Shown here: piece after piece, positions 44,164 through 53,294 of the stretch | How positions within the stretch are numbered: the first letter of the stretch is position 1 | Layout: each line of letters starts with the position of its first letter | Made by a program: the position numbers and the translations under genes | The notes under the pieces: generated by a model | What the model was told of the DNA's origin: nothing | Database searches by the model: none | The model's input: the letters and a program-made list of their open reading frames with translations, nothing else | Source: Novisyntrophococcus fermenticellae | GTDB lineage: Bacteria; Bacillota; Clostridia; Lachnospirales; Lachnospiraceae | DNA: 64,000 nt | NCBI RefSeq assembly: GCF_018866245.1 | Contig: NZ_CP076458.1 | Location: 1,426,001-1,490,000 of the forward strand | Direction: 5' to 3'

Positions 44164-45803
44164 ATGAGACGAAAATATATAATTTTATTATTATCCATTG
44201 TGCTTGCAGGAGGTGTGACGGGATGTGGGGGCACAGCAGGCACCGCTACAGCAAGTACGAGCTCTGCAACAACAGGTTCTTCTGCTCAGTCAGTTGCATC
44301 TGCAACGACCGCATCAGCAGTCAAAGCAGCGGAGATTACTTATGACGATAACGATAAAAATGAAGCCTGGAGTGAGAAGGATGCAACAGTGCTTACGCTC
44401 TCAGATACTTCCACAGAGATTGATGGATCCGGTGCATCGGAATCGGGGGAATCATTACTATTAAAAGTGCAGGAACTTATATTGTAAGCGGAACTTTGTC
44501 GGAAGGCCAGATAGTGGTAGATGCAGCATCTGACGACGTAATTCATCTGATATTGAACGGAGCATCCATCACTTCCTCTGACGGTGCGGTCATAGATGGA
44601 AAACAGAGTGCTAAAATAATCATCACGCTTGCAGAAGGAACTGAGAATACAGTTACAGACGGAAGTTCTTACAGCGAGATTGATGAAGATGAGGAACCGG
44701 ATGCTGCTATCTTCAGTAAAGATGAGATTACCATCAATGGATCCGGTTCACTCACAGTAGAGGGGAACTATAAAAATGGAATCCACGGAAAGGATGGACT
44801 GAAAATCATAAACGGAACGATCACTGTCGATGCTGCAAATCATGCGATAAGCGGCAAGGATTATATTGCTGTCAGCGGCGGTACTTTAAACCTTACCTCG
44901 GCAGAAGACGCACTTCACTCTGCAACAGATGTCTCCATTACGGAAGGAAAAATCACCATTAATGCCGGAGATGATGCTATTCATGCAGACAGTACGGTTA
45001 CAATAGACGGAGGCATCATACAGATTGAAAAGAGCAATGAAGGGATTGAAGGAACCGTTGTCACTATAAACAGCGGGGATATATCGGTTATTTCCTCAGA
45101 TGATGGAATCAACGGATCTAATGGGTTAACGGATGATACGGCAACAGATGAGACAACGGATGATATGTCAGGCAAAGGTGGTATGGGAGGAGCGATGGAG
45201 AATGATGAAAGTGTTTTGGTCGTAATTAATGGCGGAAAGCTCTACATCAATGCAGAAGGCGACTCTATAGATTCGAATGGCAGCTTGTCCATCACAGGCG
45301 GTGAGATCGGCATTGACGGAACGATTAGCGGTGGAAATGGAATTCTGGATTATAATGGAACCGGAGAGATTACCGGAGGTACCCTGGTAGGAGTGGGAAC
45401 CTCGGATATGGCACAACTCTTCTCGGACAGCTCCACACAATACAGCTTGATCTATGGCTATGATTCCACCCAGAGTGCGGGAACACAGGTTATTTTAAAA
45501 GATTCTTCCGGGAATGAGATTGCTTCAATTACCCCGGCTAAGACATATCAAGCGGTGATTATAAGCAATCCTTCACTCACACAAGGTGAAACATATAGCT
45601 TGTATTCAGCTGACACGAAAGTGGCAGATATCACACCTGATTCTGTAAACATTATGACAGGAACGATAAGTGGAGGTCAAGGCGGCATGGGCGGAGGTGC
45701 AAATGGCATGGATAGAGGCCAGGGCGGCGGCCCAGGCGGCGCAGACATAGGTCGGAGTGGCACCCTAGGCGGCCCGGATAGTAGCGGCAAAGAAATACAG
45801 TAA
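44164..45803 (+). pseudogene. Carbohydrate-binding beta-helix lipoprotein with a one-base frameshift
   Basis: The first frame (44164-44487) gives a lipoprotein signal with lipobox GVTGC and a Ser/Thr/Ala linker, then breaks after GSGASESG. Adding one G to the five-G run at 44446-44450 joins it to the frame ending at 45803 through GGITIKSAGTY and TLSEGQIVV. The joined product is about 547 residues: a right-handed beta-helix of ITIN/GGT-type repeats, then a glycine-rich tail (GGQGGMGGG, GGGPGGAD). Such carbohydrate-binding-domain proteins accompany VTC/DUF4956/CotH genes. It is probably attached to the outer membrane face by its lipid. The break may be a sequencing error. Confidence 0.8.
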
Positions 45804-45850
45804 CACGTGGAGTATTTGCAATTTCTACAGAACTGGACAATGTTTTATGA

Positions 45851-45879
45851 TTGTACAACATAGTAGAATGCCTTATAAT
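45851..45879 (+). promoter_or_regulatory. Promoter of the FUSC-family gene
   Basis: TTGTAC at 45851-45856, a 17-base spacer and a perfect TATAAT at 45874-45879. It overlaps upstream in-frame ATG codons at 45847 and 45868, so those cannot be the real start. Confidence 0.8.
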
Positions 45880-45912
45880 AAAATAAAAAGCAAGGACAAG
45901 GCACAGATAAAT

Positions 45913-46878
45913 ATGTTGAATAGGGATAAGATAATAAAAGGTGTAAAAATAGCCTTTGCAGCAGTACTGGCAATTGCAGCAGCGGCAGAACTGGGACTGG
46001 AATATTCCGCCACATCCGGTATTATCACAGTATTGAGCATTCAAAATACAAAGAAGGAAACCCTGAACAGTGCCCGGAACCGGACACTTGCCTATCTATG
46101 TGCACTTCTTCTTTCAGCGGCATCCTTCTATTTCCTCGGATTCACTCTTTTCGCTTTTGCCTGCTATCTGCTGCTATTCGCGCTGCTTTGTCTTTACATG
46201 GGGTGGGAGGAAGCGATTGCTATGGATTCTGTACTCATCACTCATTTTTTGGCAGAGCAGTCTATGTCTGCTGCAATGCTCATCAATGAAACTGCGCTCT
46301 TTTTTATAGGGACCACCGTTGGAATCTTAGTTAATATGCATCTCCGGAAGAAAAAGAGTCTGTTTGAAAAACTGGCGGATGGCGTGGATGAGCAAATCAA
46401 AGGAATTTTAAGTACCATGGCTTACCGACTTATTGAAGATAAGGAGTCGAATGAGAATTCTGACCGTCTGGAACAGCTTAAGGAGACCTTAAGGCAGGCT
46501 ATGGAATGTGCACTGAATAATTATAATAATGCACTTTGGAAGAAAGATACTTCAGAGGTGGACTACATCCAGATGCGGGAGAAACAAAGCATTATTCTGC
46601 AGGATATCTATGACAACCTAAATCGTATATCCTGCCTGCCCAGACAGGCAAACCAGGTTGGTATCTTACTGAAGAGGATTGAGAACGACTACCACAGAGA
46701 CAATACGGTGACAGAGCTTTTGCAGGAGCTTGATATTCTGCTTTTGGATTTAAAGAACCAGGAACTTCCGAACAGCCGTGAAGAATTTGAGACCAGAGCA
46801 ATTTTATTTTATATTCTGAAACAAATCGAAAGACTGTTGATGATAAAACGGGAATATGTGCTGACACGAGGTCTTTAG
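45913..46878 (+). CDS. Aromatic acid exporter-like (FUSC family) membrane protein
   Basis: 321 residues from ATG 45913, downstream of the promoter. About five or six membrane helices fill the first 145 residues, with the family signature SGIITVLSIQNTKKETL. A cytoplasmic helical C-terminal half carries coiled-coil-like stretches (RLEQLKETLRQAMECALN). Related ArAE/FUSC proteins export aromatic acids or small amphipaths. It follows the VTC/DUF4956 locus but has its own promoter, so it may be independent. Confidence 0.8.
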   Translation: MLNRDKIIKGVKIAFAAVLAIAAAAELGLEYSATSGIITVLSIQNTKKETLNSARNRTLAYLCALLLSAASFYFLGFTLFAFACYLLLFALLCLYMGWEEAIAMDSVLITHFLAEQSMSAAMLINETALFFIGTTVGILVNMHLRKKKSLFEKLADGVDEQIKGILSTMAYRLIEDKESNENSDRLEQLKETLRQAMECALNNYNNALWKKDTSEVDYIQMREKQSIILQDIYDNLNRISCLPRQANQVGILLKRIENDYHRDNTVTELLQELDILLLDLKNQELPNSREEFETRAILFYILKQIERLLMIKREYVLTRGL

Positions 46879-46927
46879 CGGATATTTGCTGCCAATCCGG
46901 AAATAATATGCAAAAGGAGGTGCATAT

Positions 46928-47701
46928 ATGTTTTCGCGAAAATCAGTTATAAGCTTTGGAATGGTCGCAATCCCAATCGCAATGATTACAGCGACACAGG
47001 ATAATGATATTCATTTTAATCAGCTGCATAAAGAAGATAACAGCCGTATCCGATATAAGAAAACATGTGCTCATTGCGGTAAAGAAATTACATCCAGGGA
47101 TCTTGTAAAAGGATTTGAATATGATGAGGATAAGTTTGTCGTTATCACAGATGAGGAAATTGAGAAAATTAAGACGGAAAAAGAAAAATCGATTCAGATT
47201 CTCCATTTTGCCAATTTAAATCAGATTTCTCCGGTTTACTATGAGAAAACCTATCAGGCAGTTCCGGAAGCAGGAGGGGAAAAGGCCTTTGAACTGCTTC
47301 GCTCAGCACTGATGAAGGAACAGAAAATAGCCATAGGTAAAACCGTCTTAGGAACCAAAGACACATTGATGGCCATTATTCCCAGAGAAGAAGGGATTTT
47401 AATTTCTACAATGTTTTATGCTGATGAAATTAAAGAATTGCAAAAGCCCTATACGAAACCGGAGGTATCCGATCAGGAGATTCAAATGGCGTCAACACTG
47501 ATTAATTCTATGGATACTCCTTTTAATCCCGCTAAGTATAAAGATGAATACCAGACAAGGCTTCGTGCACTCATCGAAACAAAAATAGCAGGAAAAGAGG
47601 TTGTGGCTCCCGAGACGCAGGGCACCGGAAAGGTGATTGATCTTATGGAAGCACTGAAGGCGAGCGTGGATAGAGCGAAAAAAGATAAGGAAACGGCATA
47701 G
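46928..47701 (+). CDS. ku: Non-homologous end-joining protein Ku
   Basis: 257 residues, normal for bacterial Ku: FGMVAIPI at the start, HKEDNSRIRYKKTC with a CAHC pair, and the Ku core to about 215. It forms a homodimer ring that binds DNA double-strand ends and recruits LigD, encoded 2 bp downstream. AAAGGAGG precedes ATG 46928. Bacterial NHEJ is most useful in non-dividing cells or spores, where no second chromosome is available for recombination. Confidence 0.95.
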   Translation: MFSRKSVISFGMVAIPIAMITATQDNDIHFNQLHKEDNSRIRYKKTCAHCGKEITSRDLVKGFEYDEDKFVVITDEEIEKIKTEKEKSIQILHFANLNQISPVYYEKTYQAVPEAGGEKAFELLRSALMKEQKIAIGKTVLGTKDTLMAIIPREEGILISTMFYADEIKELQKPYTKPEVSDQEIQMASTLINSMDTPFNPAKYKDEYQTRLRALIETKIAGKEVVAPETQGTGKVIDLMEALKASVDRAKKDKETA

Positions 47702-47703
47702 CG

Positions 47704-50187
47704 ATGAATATGGATACAGGAATCGGTGTGTACAGACAGAAAAGAGACTTTGCGAGAACCTGTGAGCCGGAGGGTATCACTGAGGGTTCATCTGATGCCT
47801 TGAGATTTGTCGTCCAGCATCATATGGCAAGAAGTGATCACTATGATTTTCGTCTGGAATGGCAGGGGGTTCTGCTGAGTTGGGCAGTACCAAAGGGGCC
47901 TTCTTATAGCGTGCATGAAAAAAGACTTGCCATACAGGTAGAAAATCATCCCATTGCATACAGGGAATTTGAAGGAACGATTCCCAGGGGAGAGTACGGC
48001 GGAGGAACCGTTATGCTTTGGGATGAGGGGTACTGGGAGCCTCGCGGAGATGTAGAAGAAGGGCTTAAGGCAGGCCAGATTAAAATGTTTCTTGATGGCA
48101 GACGTCTTAAGGGAAAGTGGGCCTTAATCCGCTTAAAAGCGAAAGAAGGAGAAAAATCACAGCCCTGGCTTTTGATGAAGGAAAAAGATGCATACGTAAA
48201 AAATGAGGACGGAATATCTGAATTTATAACAAGTATCAGGACCGGACGTACCATGGAGGAAATCGAAAAGGGGGAAACAGAAAAAATCACAAGGAATCCT
48301 TTTGAAAATACGCATGTCCAGCTTGCCAAACTTGTTTCCCAAGTGCCCTCGGGTGAAGATTGGCTCTATGAGTTGAAATATGATGGATTTCGGATTGCAG
48401 CATTTGTAGAAGGCAATCATGCCCGCCTGATGACCAGAAATGGACAGGACTATACAGGAAAGTTTTATAGGGCAGCACAAGCCCTTGTGGAGCTTGCAGC
48501 GGGGAGAGCCATGGTCCTGGATGGCGAAATGACAGTTACGGACACATCAGGAAAGACCAATTTTCAGGCCTTGCAGGATTATATGAAGGACAGACAAGGC
48601 GGAAGCCTGACTTACATCCTTTTTGATCTCCTTGCACTGGATGGTGAGGATTTCAGAAATCATCCACTGATGGAGAGAAAAAGGGTATTGGAAGAATTAT
48701 TGGTGCATGCCCCTGCAAATCTCTATTACAGTCGTCATGTAAGAGGAGGCGGGAAGGACTGCTTTACAGCAGCCTGCAAAATGGGTATGGAAGGAATCAT
48801 AGGGAAAAAACCTGAATCTGTCTATAGTGGAACGAGAAACGGGGATTGGATTAAGCTGAAGTGTGGAAAGAGGCAGGAGTTTGTGATAGGCGGTTACACA
48901 ATTTCGGAGAAACATGCAAGGGATATCAGTTCCTTGCTTCTTGGGGTCTACAAAAATGGCGTGTTTATGTATGTAGGACGTGCAGGAACAGGATTCCGGG
49001 AGGCAGATATAAAGATGTTGATGGAGAAATTTGCGGATAAAAAAAGGATGGAGTCACCCTTTATATTATCTCCAAAGCCCAGGGGAAAGGAGACGCTTAT
49101 CTGGCTGGAACCTGAACTGGTAGCAGAAATCAAATTTGCAGAGTGGACCCGCGAACATCTGTTAAGACAGGCAAGCTTTAAAGGCTTGCGGACAGACAAG
49201 TCCCCCCGGGATGTGAAGCCGGAGGATTCCAGGGAAAACATGAAAGAGGATGGGAGAGAAGAAGTACAGTCAGAACAGTCCGAAGGGGAGAAAGAATTTA
49301 AGAAAACAGATGGAGGCAGCATAATTATCGAAGGTGTACACATCACCAATCCGGACAAGGTGATGTTTGAGAAGCCGCAGGTGACCAAGGGTGATATTGT
49401 TCGGTATTACGCGGAAGTTTCGAAACGCATGCTGCCTTATGTAGGGCACAGGCTCTTAAGCATTGTCTGCTGCCCAAAAGGGATTACACAGACAAGTTTT
49501 TTCAAGAAGCATCCAAGCTCCGGAAGCAAAGGAATTGTAACATTTCCGGTTTCTGCAGACACCGGGGAGGTGTCGGAGTACTTTTATGTTGAGGATTTAT
49601 CGGGGCTTTTATCCGAGACGCAAAGATGCGCGGTGGAATTCCACACATGGGGAAGTTCTGTTAGGAAGCTTGAAAAGCCGGATGTCATGGTATTTGATCT
49701 GGATCCGGACGAAGGAATGGAGATAAGCCAGGTTCGCCAGGGTGCACGGGATGTCAGAAATATTCTGGCCGAGCTGTCATTGAATTCTTATCTTAAAACC
49801 AGCGGAGGCAAAGGATATCATGTGGTAGTACCATTTCAGCCGGGAGCAGACTGGGAGACGTTTTACGGCTTTGCAAAGCAGGTAGCTATAGTGATGGAAC
49901 AGAAATGGCCGGATCGCTATACGAGTAATGTCAGAAAAGCAAAGCGTAAGAATCGGATTTTTATAGACTGGATACGAAATGGAAGAGGAGCCACAAGCGT
50001 CGCACCCTATTCCATAAGAGCGCGGGAAGGGGCCAAAGTTTCCATGCCCATTCAATGGGGGGAGCTTGATAACATCGCTCCTGACGGTATTGATATGAAC
50101 GAAGCGTTAAGGAGAATAACCGGTGAGGATCCGTGGAAAGATTTTTTTCAGAATAATCAGATGCTTAGTATCAAAAAAACAACGTAA
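47704..50187 (+). CDS. ligD: Multifunctional NHEJ DNA ligase D
   Basis: 827 residues with all three LigD activities in the order phosphoesterase-ligase-polymerase, as in Pseudomonas. Residues 1-165: 3'-phosphoesterase (HHMARSDHYDFRLEW, IPRGEYGGG). Residues 200-510: ATP-dependent ligase, with the adenylated lysine K225 in KYDG, and an OB fold after it. A charged linker (510-545) follows. Residues 550-820: archaeo-eukaryotic primase-type polymerase, with metal-binding D665 and D667 (FDLDPDEG) and SGGKGYH. It trims, fills and seals broken ends held by Ku. The two genes form one operon. Confidence 0.96.
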   Translation: MNMDTGIGVYRQKRDFARTCEPEGITEGSSDALRFVVQHHMARSDHYDFRLEWQGVLLSWAVPKGPSYSVHEKRLAIQVENHPIAYREFEGTIPRGEYGGGTVMLWDEGYWEPRGDVEEGLKAGQIKMFLDGRRLKGKWALIRLKAKEGEKSQPWLLMKEKDAYVKNEDGISEFITSIRTGRTMEEIEKGETEKITRNPFENTHVQLAKLVSQVPSGEDWLYELKYDGFRIAAFVEGNHARLMTRNGQDYTGKFYRAAQALVELAAGRAMVLDGEMTVTDTSGKTNFQALQDYMKDRQGGSLTYILFDLLALDGEDFRNHPLMERKRVLEELLVHAPANLYYSRHVRGGGKDCFTAACKMGMEGIIGKKPESVYSGTRNGDWIKLKCGKRQEFVIGGYTISEKHARDISSLLLGVYKNGVFMYVGRAGTGFREADIKMLMEKFADKKRMESPFILSPKPRGKETLIWLEPELVAEIKFAEWTREHLLRQASFKGLRTDKSPRDVKPEDSRENMKEDGREEVQSEQSEGEKEFKKTDGGSIIIEGVHITNPDKVMFEKPQVTKGDIVRYYAEVSKRMLPYVGHRLLSIVCCPKGITQTSFFKKHPSSGSKGIVTFPVSADTGEVSEYFYVEDLSGLLSETQRCAVEFHTWGSSVRKLEKPDVMVFDLDPDEGMEISQVRQGARDVRNILAELSLNSYLKTSGGKGYHVVVPFQPGADWETFYGFAKQVAIVMEQKWPDRYTSNVRKAKRKNRIFIDWIRNGRGATSVAPYSIRAREGAKVSMPIQWGELDNIAPDGIDMNEALRRITGEDPWKDFFQNNQMLSIKKTT

Positions 50188-50191
50188 AATA

Positions 50192-50226
50192 GGACTTGCT
50201 GCAACGTCTTATGTTACGGCAAGTCC
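50192..50226. terminator. Hairpin between convergent ligD and GGGtGRT genes
   Basis: GGACTTGC (50192-50199) pairs with GCAAGTCC (50219-50226), with a further inner AACGT/ATGTT stem. On the minus strand it follows the GGGtGRT stop; T tracts are poor on the plus strand. Confidence 0.6.
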
Positions 50227-50243
50227 CCTGTATTAAAAAAATC

Positions 50244-51254
50244 TTAGAATTTTCCGTCTTTTGCAGCTTCCTCTACAGCTACCGCTACAGCCACGGTCAT
50301 TCCGACCATCGGATTGTTTCCTGCTCCGATCAGTCCCATCATTTCCACATGGGCCGGAACGGAGGAAGAGCCTGCAAACTGTGCATCACTGTGCATACGT
50401 CCCATCGTATCGGTCATGCCGTAGGAAGCAGGGCCTGCAGCCATATTGTCTGGATGAAGGGTACGTCCTGTACCGCCGCCTGAAGCAACGGAGAAGTATT
50501 TTTTACCGGCTTCCAGACGCTCTTTTTTGTATGTACCTGCAACCGGATGCTGGAAACGTGTAGGATTGGTGGAGTTACCCGTGATGGATACATCTACATT
50601 TTCCTTCCACATAATTGCAACACCCTCTGTAACATCGTTCGCGCCATAGCAGTTAACCTTGGCACGAAGTCCTTCGGAATAAGATTTGCGGAATACTTCT
50701 TTTACCTCGCCTGTGTGATAATCCATCTCTGTCTCAACATAAGTAAATCCATTGATACGGGAGATGATCTGAGCAGCATCTTTTCCAAGACCATTTAATA
50801 TAACACGAAGAGGCTGTTTGCGTACCTTGTTTGCCTTTTCAGCAATACCAATAGCTCCTTCAGCAGCGGCAAAGGATTCATGTCCGGCAAGGAAACAGAA
50901 GCATTCGGTATCTTCTTCCAGAAGCATCTTACCCAGGTTGCCATGTCCAAGGCCTACCTTACGCTGATCAGCAACGGAACCGGGGATACAAAAAGACTGG
51001 AGCCCTTCGCCGATTGCAGCAGCAGCATCAGCAGCTTTTCTGCATTCTTTTTTTATTGCGATCGCGGCACCTACGGTATACGCCCATTTTGCATTCTCAA
51101 AACAGATTGGCTGAATGTTTTCAATTATCTGATATACATCCATGCCGGCAGCCTTCGTGATTTCTGAACATTCTTCAATGGAGTTGATTCCGTATTCAGC
51201 TAACTTTGCCAGAATCTGTTTTTCTCTTCTCTCATATGATTCAAATAAAGCCAT
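50244..51254 (-). CDS. GGGtGRT protein
   Basis: 336 residues. The name-giving motif reads SGGGTGRTLHPDN near residue 255, followed by a conserved glycine-rich end (MMGLIGAGNNPMVGMTVAVAVAVEE). This family is widespread in anaerobic Clostridia and some other anaerobes and has no established function. It is always, to my knowledge, found beside a NifU-like scaffold gene, as here (14 bp apart). No transmembrane segment is evident before the mildly hydrophobic C-terminus. Iron-sulfur or metal-related work is an inference from the partner. Confidence 0.9.
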   Translation of the reverse strand: MALFESYERREKQILAKLAEYGINSIEECSEITKAAGMDVYQIIENIQPICFENAKWAYTVGAAIAIKKECRKAADAAAAIGEGLQSFCIPGSVADQRKVGLGHGNLGKMLLEEDTECFCFLAGHESFAAAEGAIGIAEKANKVRKQPLRVILNGLGKDAAQIISRINGFTYVETEMDYHTGEVKEVFRKSYSEGLRAKVNCYGANDVTEGVAIMWKENVDVSITGNSTNPTRFQHPVAGTYKKERLEAGKKYFSVASGGGTGRTLHPDNMAAGPASYGMTDTMGRMHSDAQFAGSSSVPAHVEMMGLIGAGNNPMVGMTVAVAVAVEEAAKDGKF

Positions 51255-51268
51255 GATTTTTCGTCCTC

Positions 51269-51961
51269 CTACTCTTTTCTCGGGTCAATGATTTTAACAG
51301 CATCATCAACGCGTCCATACTGTCCTGAAGCTTTTTCATAAGCAGTATTAGCGTCATCTCCGCCTTTGATGAACTCCATCATCTTACCAAAGTTTACGAA
51401 CTTGTAGCCTATGATTTCGCCATCCGCATCAAGGGCGATGCCTGTTACATAACCGTCGGTCATCTCAAGATAACGAGGTCCTTTTTTCAGAGTACCGTAC
51501 ATGGTACCAATCTGAGAACGCAGTCCTTTTCCCAGATCCTCAAGTCCTGCACCGATTGGAAGTCCATCCTCTGAAAACGCACTCTGTGTTCTTCCGTATA
51601 CAATCTGTAAGAATAATTCTCTCATAGCTGTATTGATAGCGTCACATACAAGATCTGTGTTCAGTGCTTCCAGAAGGGTAAGCCCCGGAAGAATTTCAGA
51701 TGCCATGGCAGCGGAATGGGTCATCCCTGAACATCCAACGGTTTCTACAAGTGCCTCCTGAATGATGCCATCCTTAACATTTAGGGTAAGTTTGCAGGTA
51801 CCCTGTTGAGGAGCACACCAGCCTACTCCATGTGTAAGACCGGAGATATCTTTGATTTCTTTTGCCTGTACCCACTTTGCCTGTTCCGGAATCGGAGCAG
51901 CACCGTGATGTACACCCTGGGTAACAGGACACATCATTTCTACTTCATGTGAATAAATCAT
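51269..51961 (-). CDS. NifU-like iron-sulfur scaffold partner of the GGGtGRT protein
   Basis: 230 residues from ATG 51961 (MIYSHEVEMMCP); an earlier in-frame ATG lies in the AAAGGAG ribosome site. The middle resembles the IscU/NifU N-terminal fold: GWCAPQQGTCKLTLNVKDG, then TVGCSGMTHSAA, giving cysteines like those that hold a cluster, although a third cysteine and the LPPVK-type motif of IscU are not obvious. It is the first gene of a two-gene operon with the GGGtGRT gene. It may assemble or deliver Fe-S clusters to a special target; that is inference. Confidence 0.8.
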   Translation of the reverse strand: MIYSHEVEMMCPVTQGVHHGAAPIPEQAKWVQAKEIKDISGLTHGVGWCAPQQGTCKLTLNVKDGIIQEALVETVGCSGMTHSAAMASEILPGLTLLEALNTDLVCDAINTAMRELFLQIVYGRTQSAFSEDGLPIGAGLEDLGKGLRSQIGTMYGTLKKGPRYLEMTDGYVTGIALDADGEIIGYKFVNFGKMMEFIKGGDDANTAYEKASGQYGRVDDAVKIIDPRKE

Positions 51962-52067
51962 TCGTTTGACTCCTTTCAATAATAACTTAAGTGATGTGAT
52001 TTCGCAAAAATCGTATTTGTTTTTGCATCTTGTCTATTTTCTCACAAACTTGTCGATTCGTAAAGTA

Positions 52068-53222
52068 TTAAATCGTGGTTGTATCAGAATCATCGGATTT
52101 TGGCGTCCGGACAGTGATACCATTAATTTCCACCAGGTCCGTAGCCTGAATCATAATATAGGGGACTCCATCAATCATCCGGGTTTCTACGAGCTGTGCC
52201 TTATCAGGGGTAACTTTAATAACTACGTCAGGAGTTTTGATTTCATAGCTTCGGACATTGGCGAGATTTGAGGCGACGAAGCTGGTTTTTTCATCGGCCA
52301 GTGCCTCATAGTGGGTGTCAAACTCCTCCAGCTTAGCGTTCTCTACGCCACTGTCAGCAAAAAGCTTTTTAACTTCCTGCTTATTAAGAGTAACAGGTTC
52401 GGGTTCTTCTTTGCGCTCTTCAATTAATTCATTCAGATTCTCGTGGATATTCATAACTGTTTCAAAGCTGCAAGTGTTATCCAGGGTTTCTTCAATCAAA
52501 GACTGGAAAGTTTCCTTCTGTGTTTTGGCAGAAAGAGGAGTCTGGCATCCGAGAAACTGATCAACAAAATCGGTTTGCAGAATCTCCGGATTTTTTGCAT
52601 AGTAAAGCAGGCTATGTATATCTGTATTCCGGTCATTAAAAGCAGGGAATAAAAAACCGTTATCCGGTACTTCCACAAGCCAGTCCTGAATCCGGTTTTC
52701 CATATGATTTGTCTCTGAATTATACATCAGCCCCGGTTTCGAGAGCTTGACCGGACAGATGCTGCAGAGGATAAAATTGTAGATATAGTCCGATGCATCC
52801 TCCATGTCCAGGTTGTCAGAAGCGCGGCCCGGGACATCATAGGCACCATGTATCAGGATAATGTAGTAGTTTTCAGCGTAAATATAGGTTTCCATTACGC
52901 GCTGATAAAATTCCTGGAGTAATACATCATCCTTTAATTCACTGTCACGTATCTTCAAAAGAAATTCCTGGGTCCCTTCTTCCATTTCCTGTTCCAGCGG
53001 AAACTCCATAATCATGATATTTTTTCCGATGGAGCCGGAGAGGGATTTTCGGAAAATATTAAAATATTTAAACATCTCTTCCTCAGGCAGAGAAAGAAAT
53101 GCCTCTTTCATCTTCATACGCTGATTCTTTTCAGCATCCACATAGCATCCGCAGATACGGGTAATTGCACAGTGGGAGGGGGTAAATAATTTTTTGACTT
53201 CACTGATTTCTTTTTTGTTCAT
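52068..53222 (-). CDS. DUF4317 protein
   Basis: 384 residues from ATG 53222 (MNKKEISEVKKLF), with AGAGGAT upstream. It fits the DUF4317 family by its start (RITRICGCYVDAEKNQ), the middle (NYYIILIHGAYDVPGR) and the C-terminal DVVIKVTP region. It is soluble, with no signal peptide or catalytic motif that I recognise. The family is common in Lachnospiraceae and has no known function. It stands alone between the NifU-like and PucR-type genes. Confidence 0.8.
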   Translation of the reverse strand: MNKKEISEVKKLFTPSHCAITRICGCYVDAEKNQRMKMKEAFLSLPEEEMFKYFNIFRKSLSGSIGKNIMIMEFPLEQEMEEGTQEFLLKIRDSELKDDVLLQEFYQRVMETYIYAENYYIILIHGAYDVPGRASDNLDMEDASDYIYNFILCSICPVKLSKPGLMYNSETNHMENRIQDWLVEVPDNGFLFPAFNDRNTDIHSLLYYAKNPEILQTDFVDQFLGCQTPLSAKTQKETFQSLIEETLDNTCSFETVMNIHENLNELIEERKEEPEPVTLNKQEVKKLFADSGVENAKLEEFDTHYEALADEKTSFVASNLANVRSYEIKTPDVVIKVTPDKAQLVETRMIDGVPYIMIQATDLVEINGITVRTPKSDDSDTTTI

Positions 53223-53294
53223 CGATGTATCCTCTCTTTGTTTCAAATATGCTCATGTATACCTTAGTAGGTTTTTTTATTTTCGTCAACCTAA

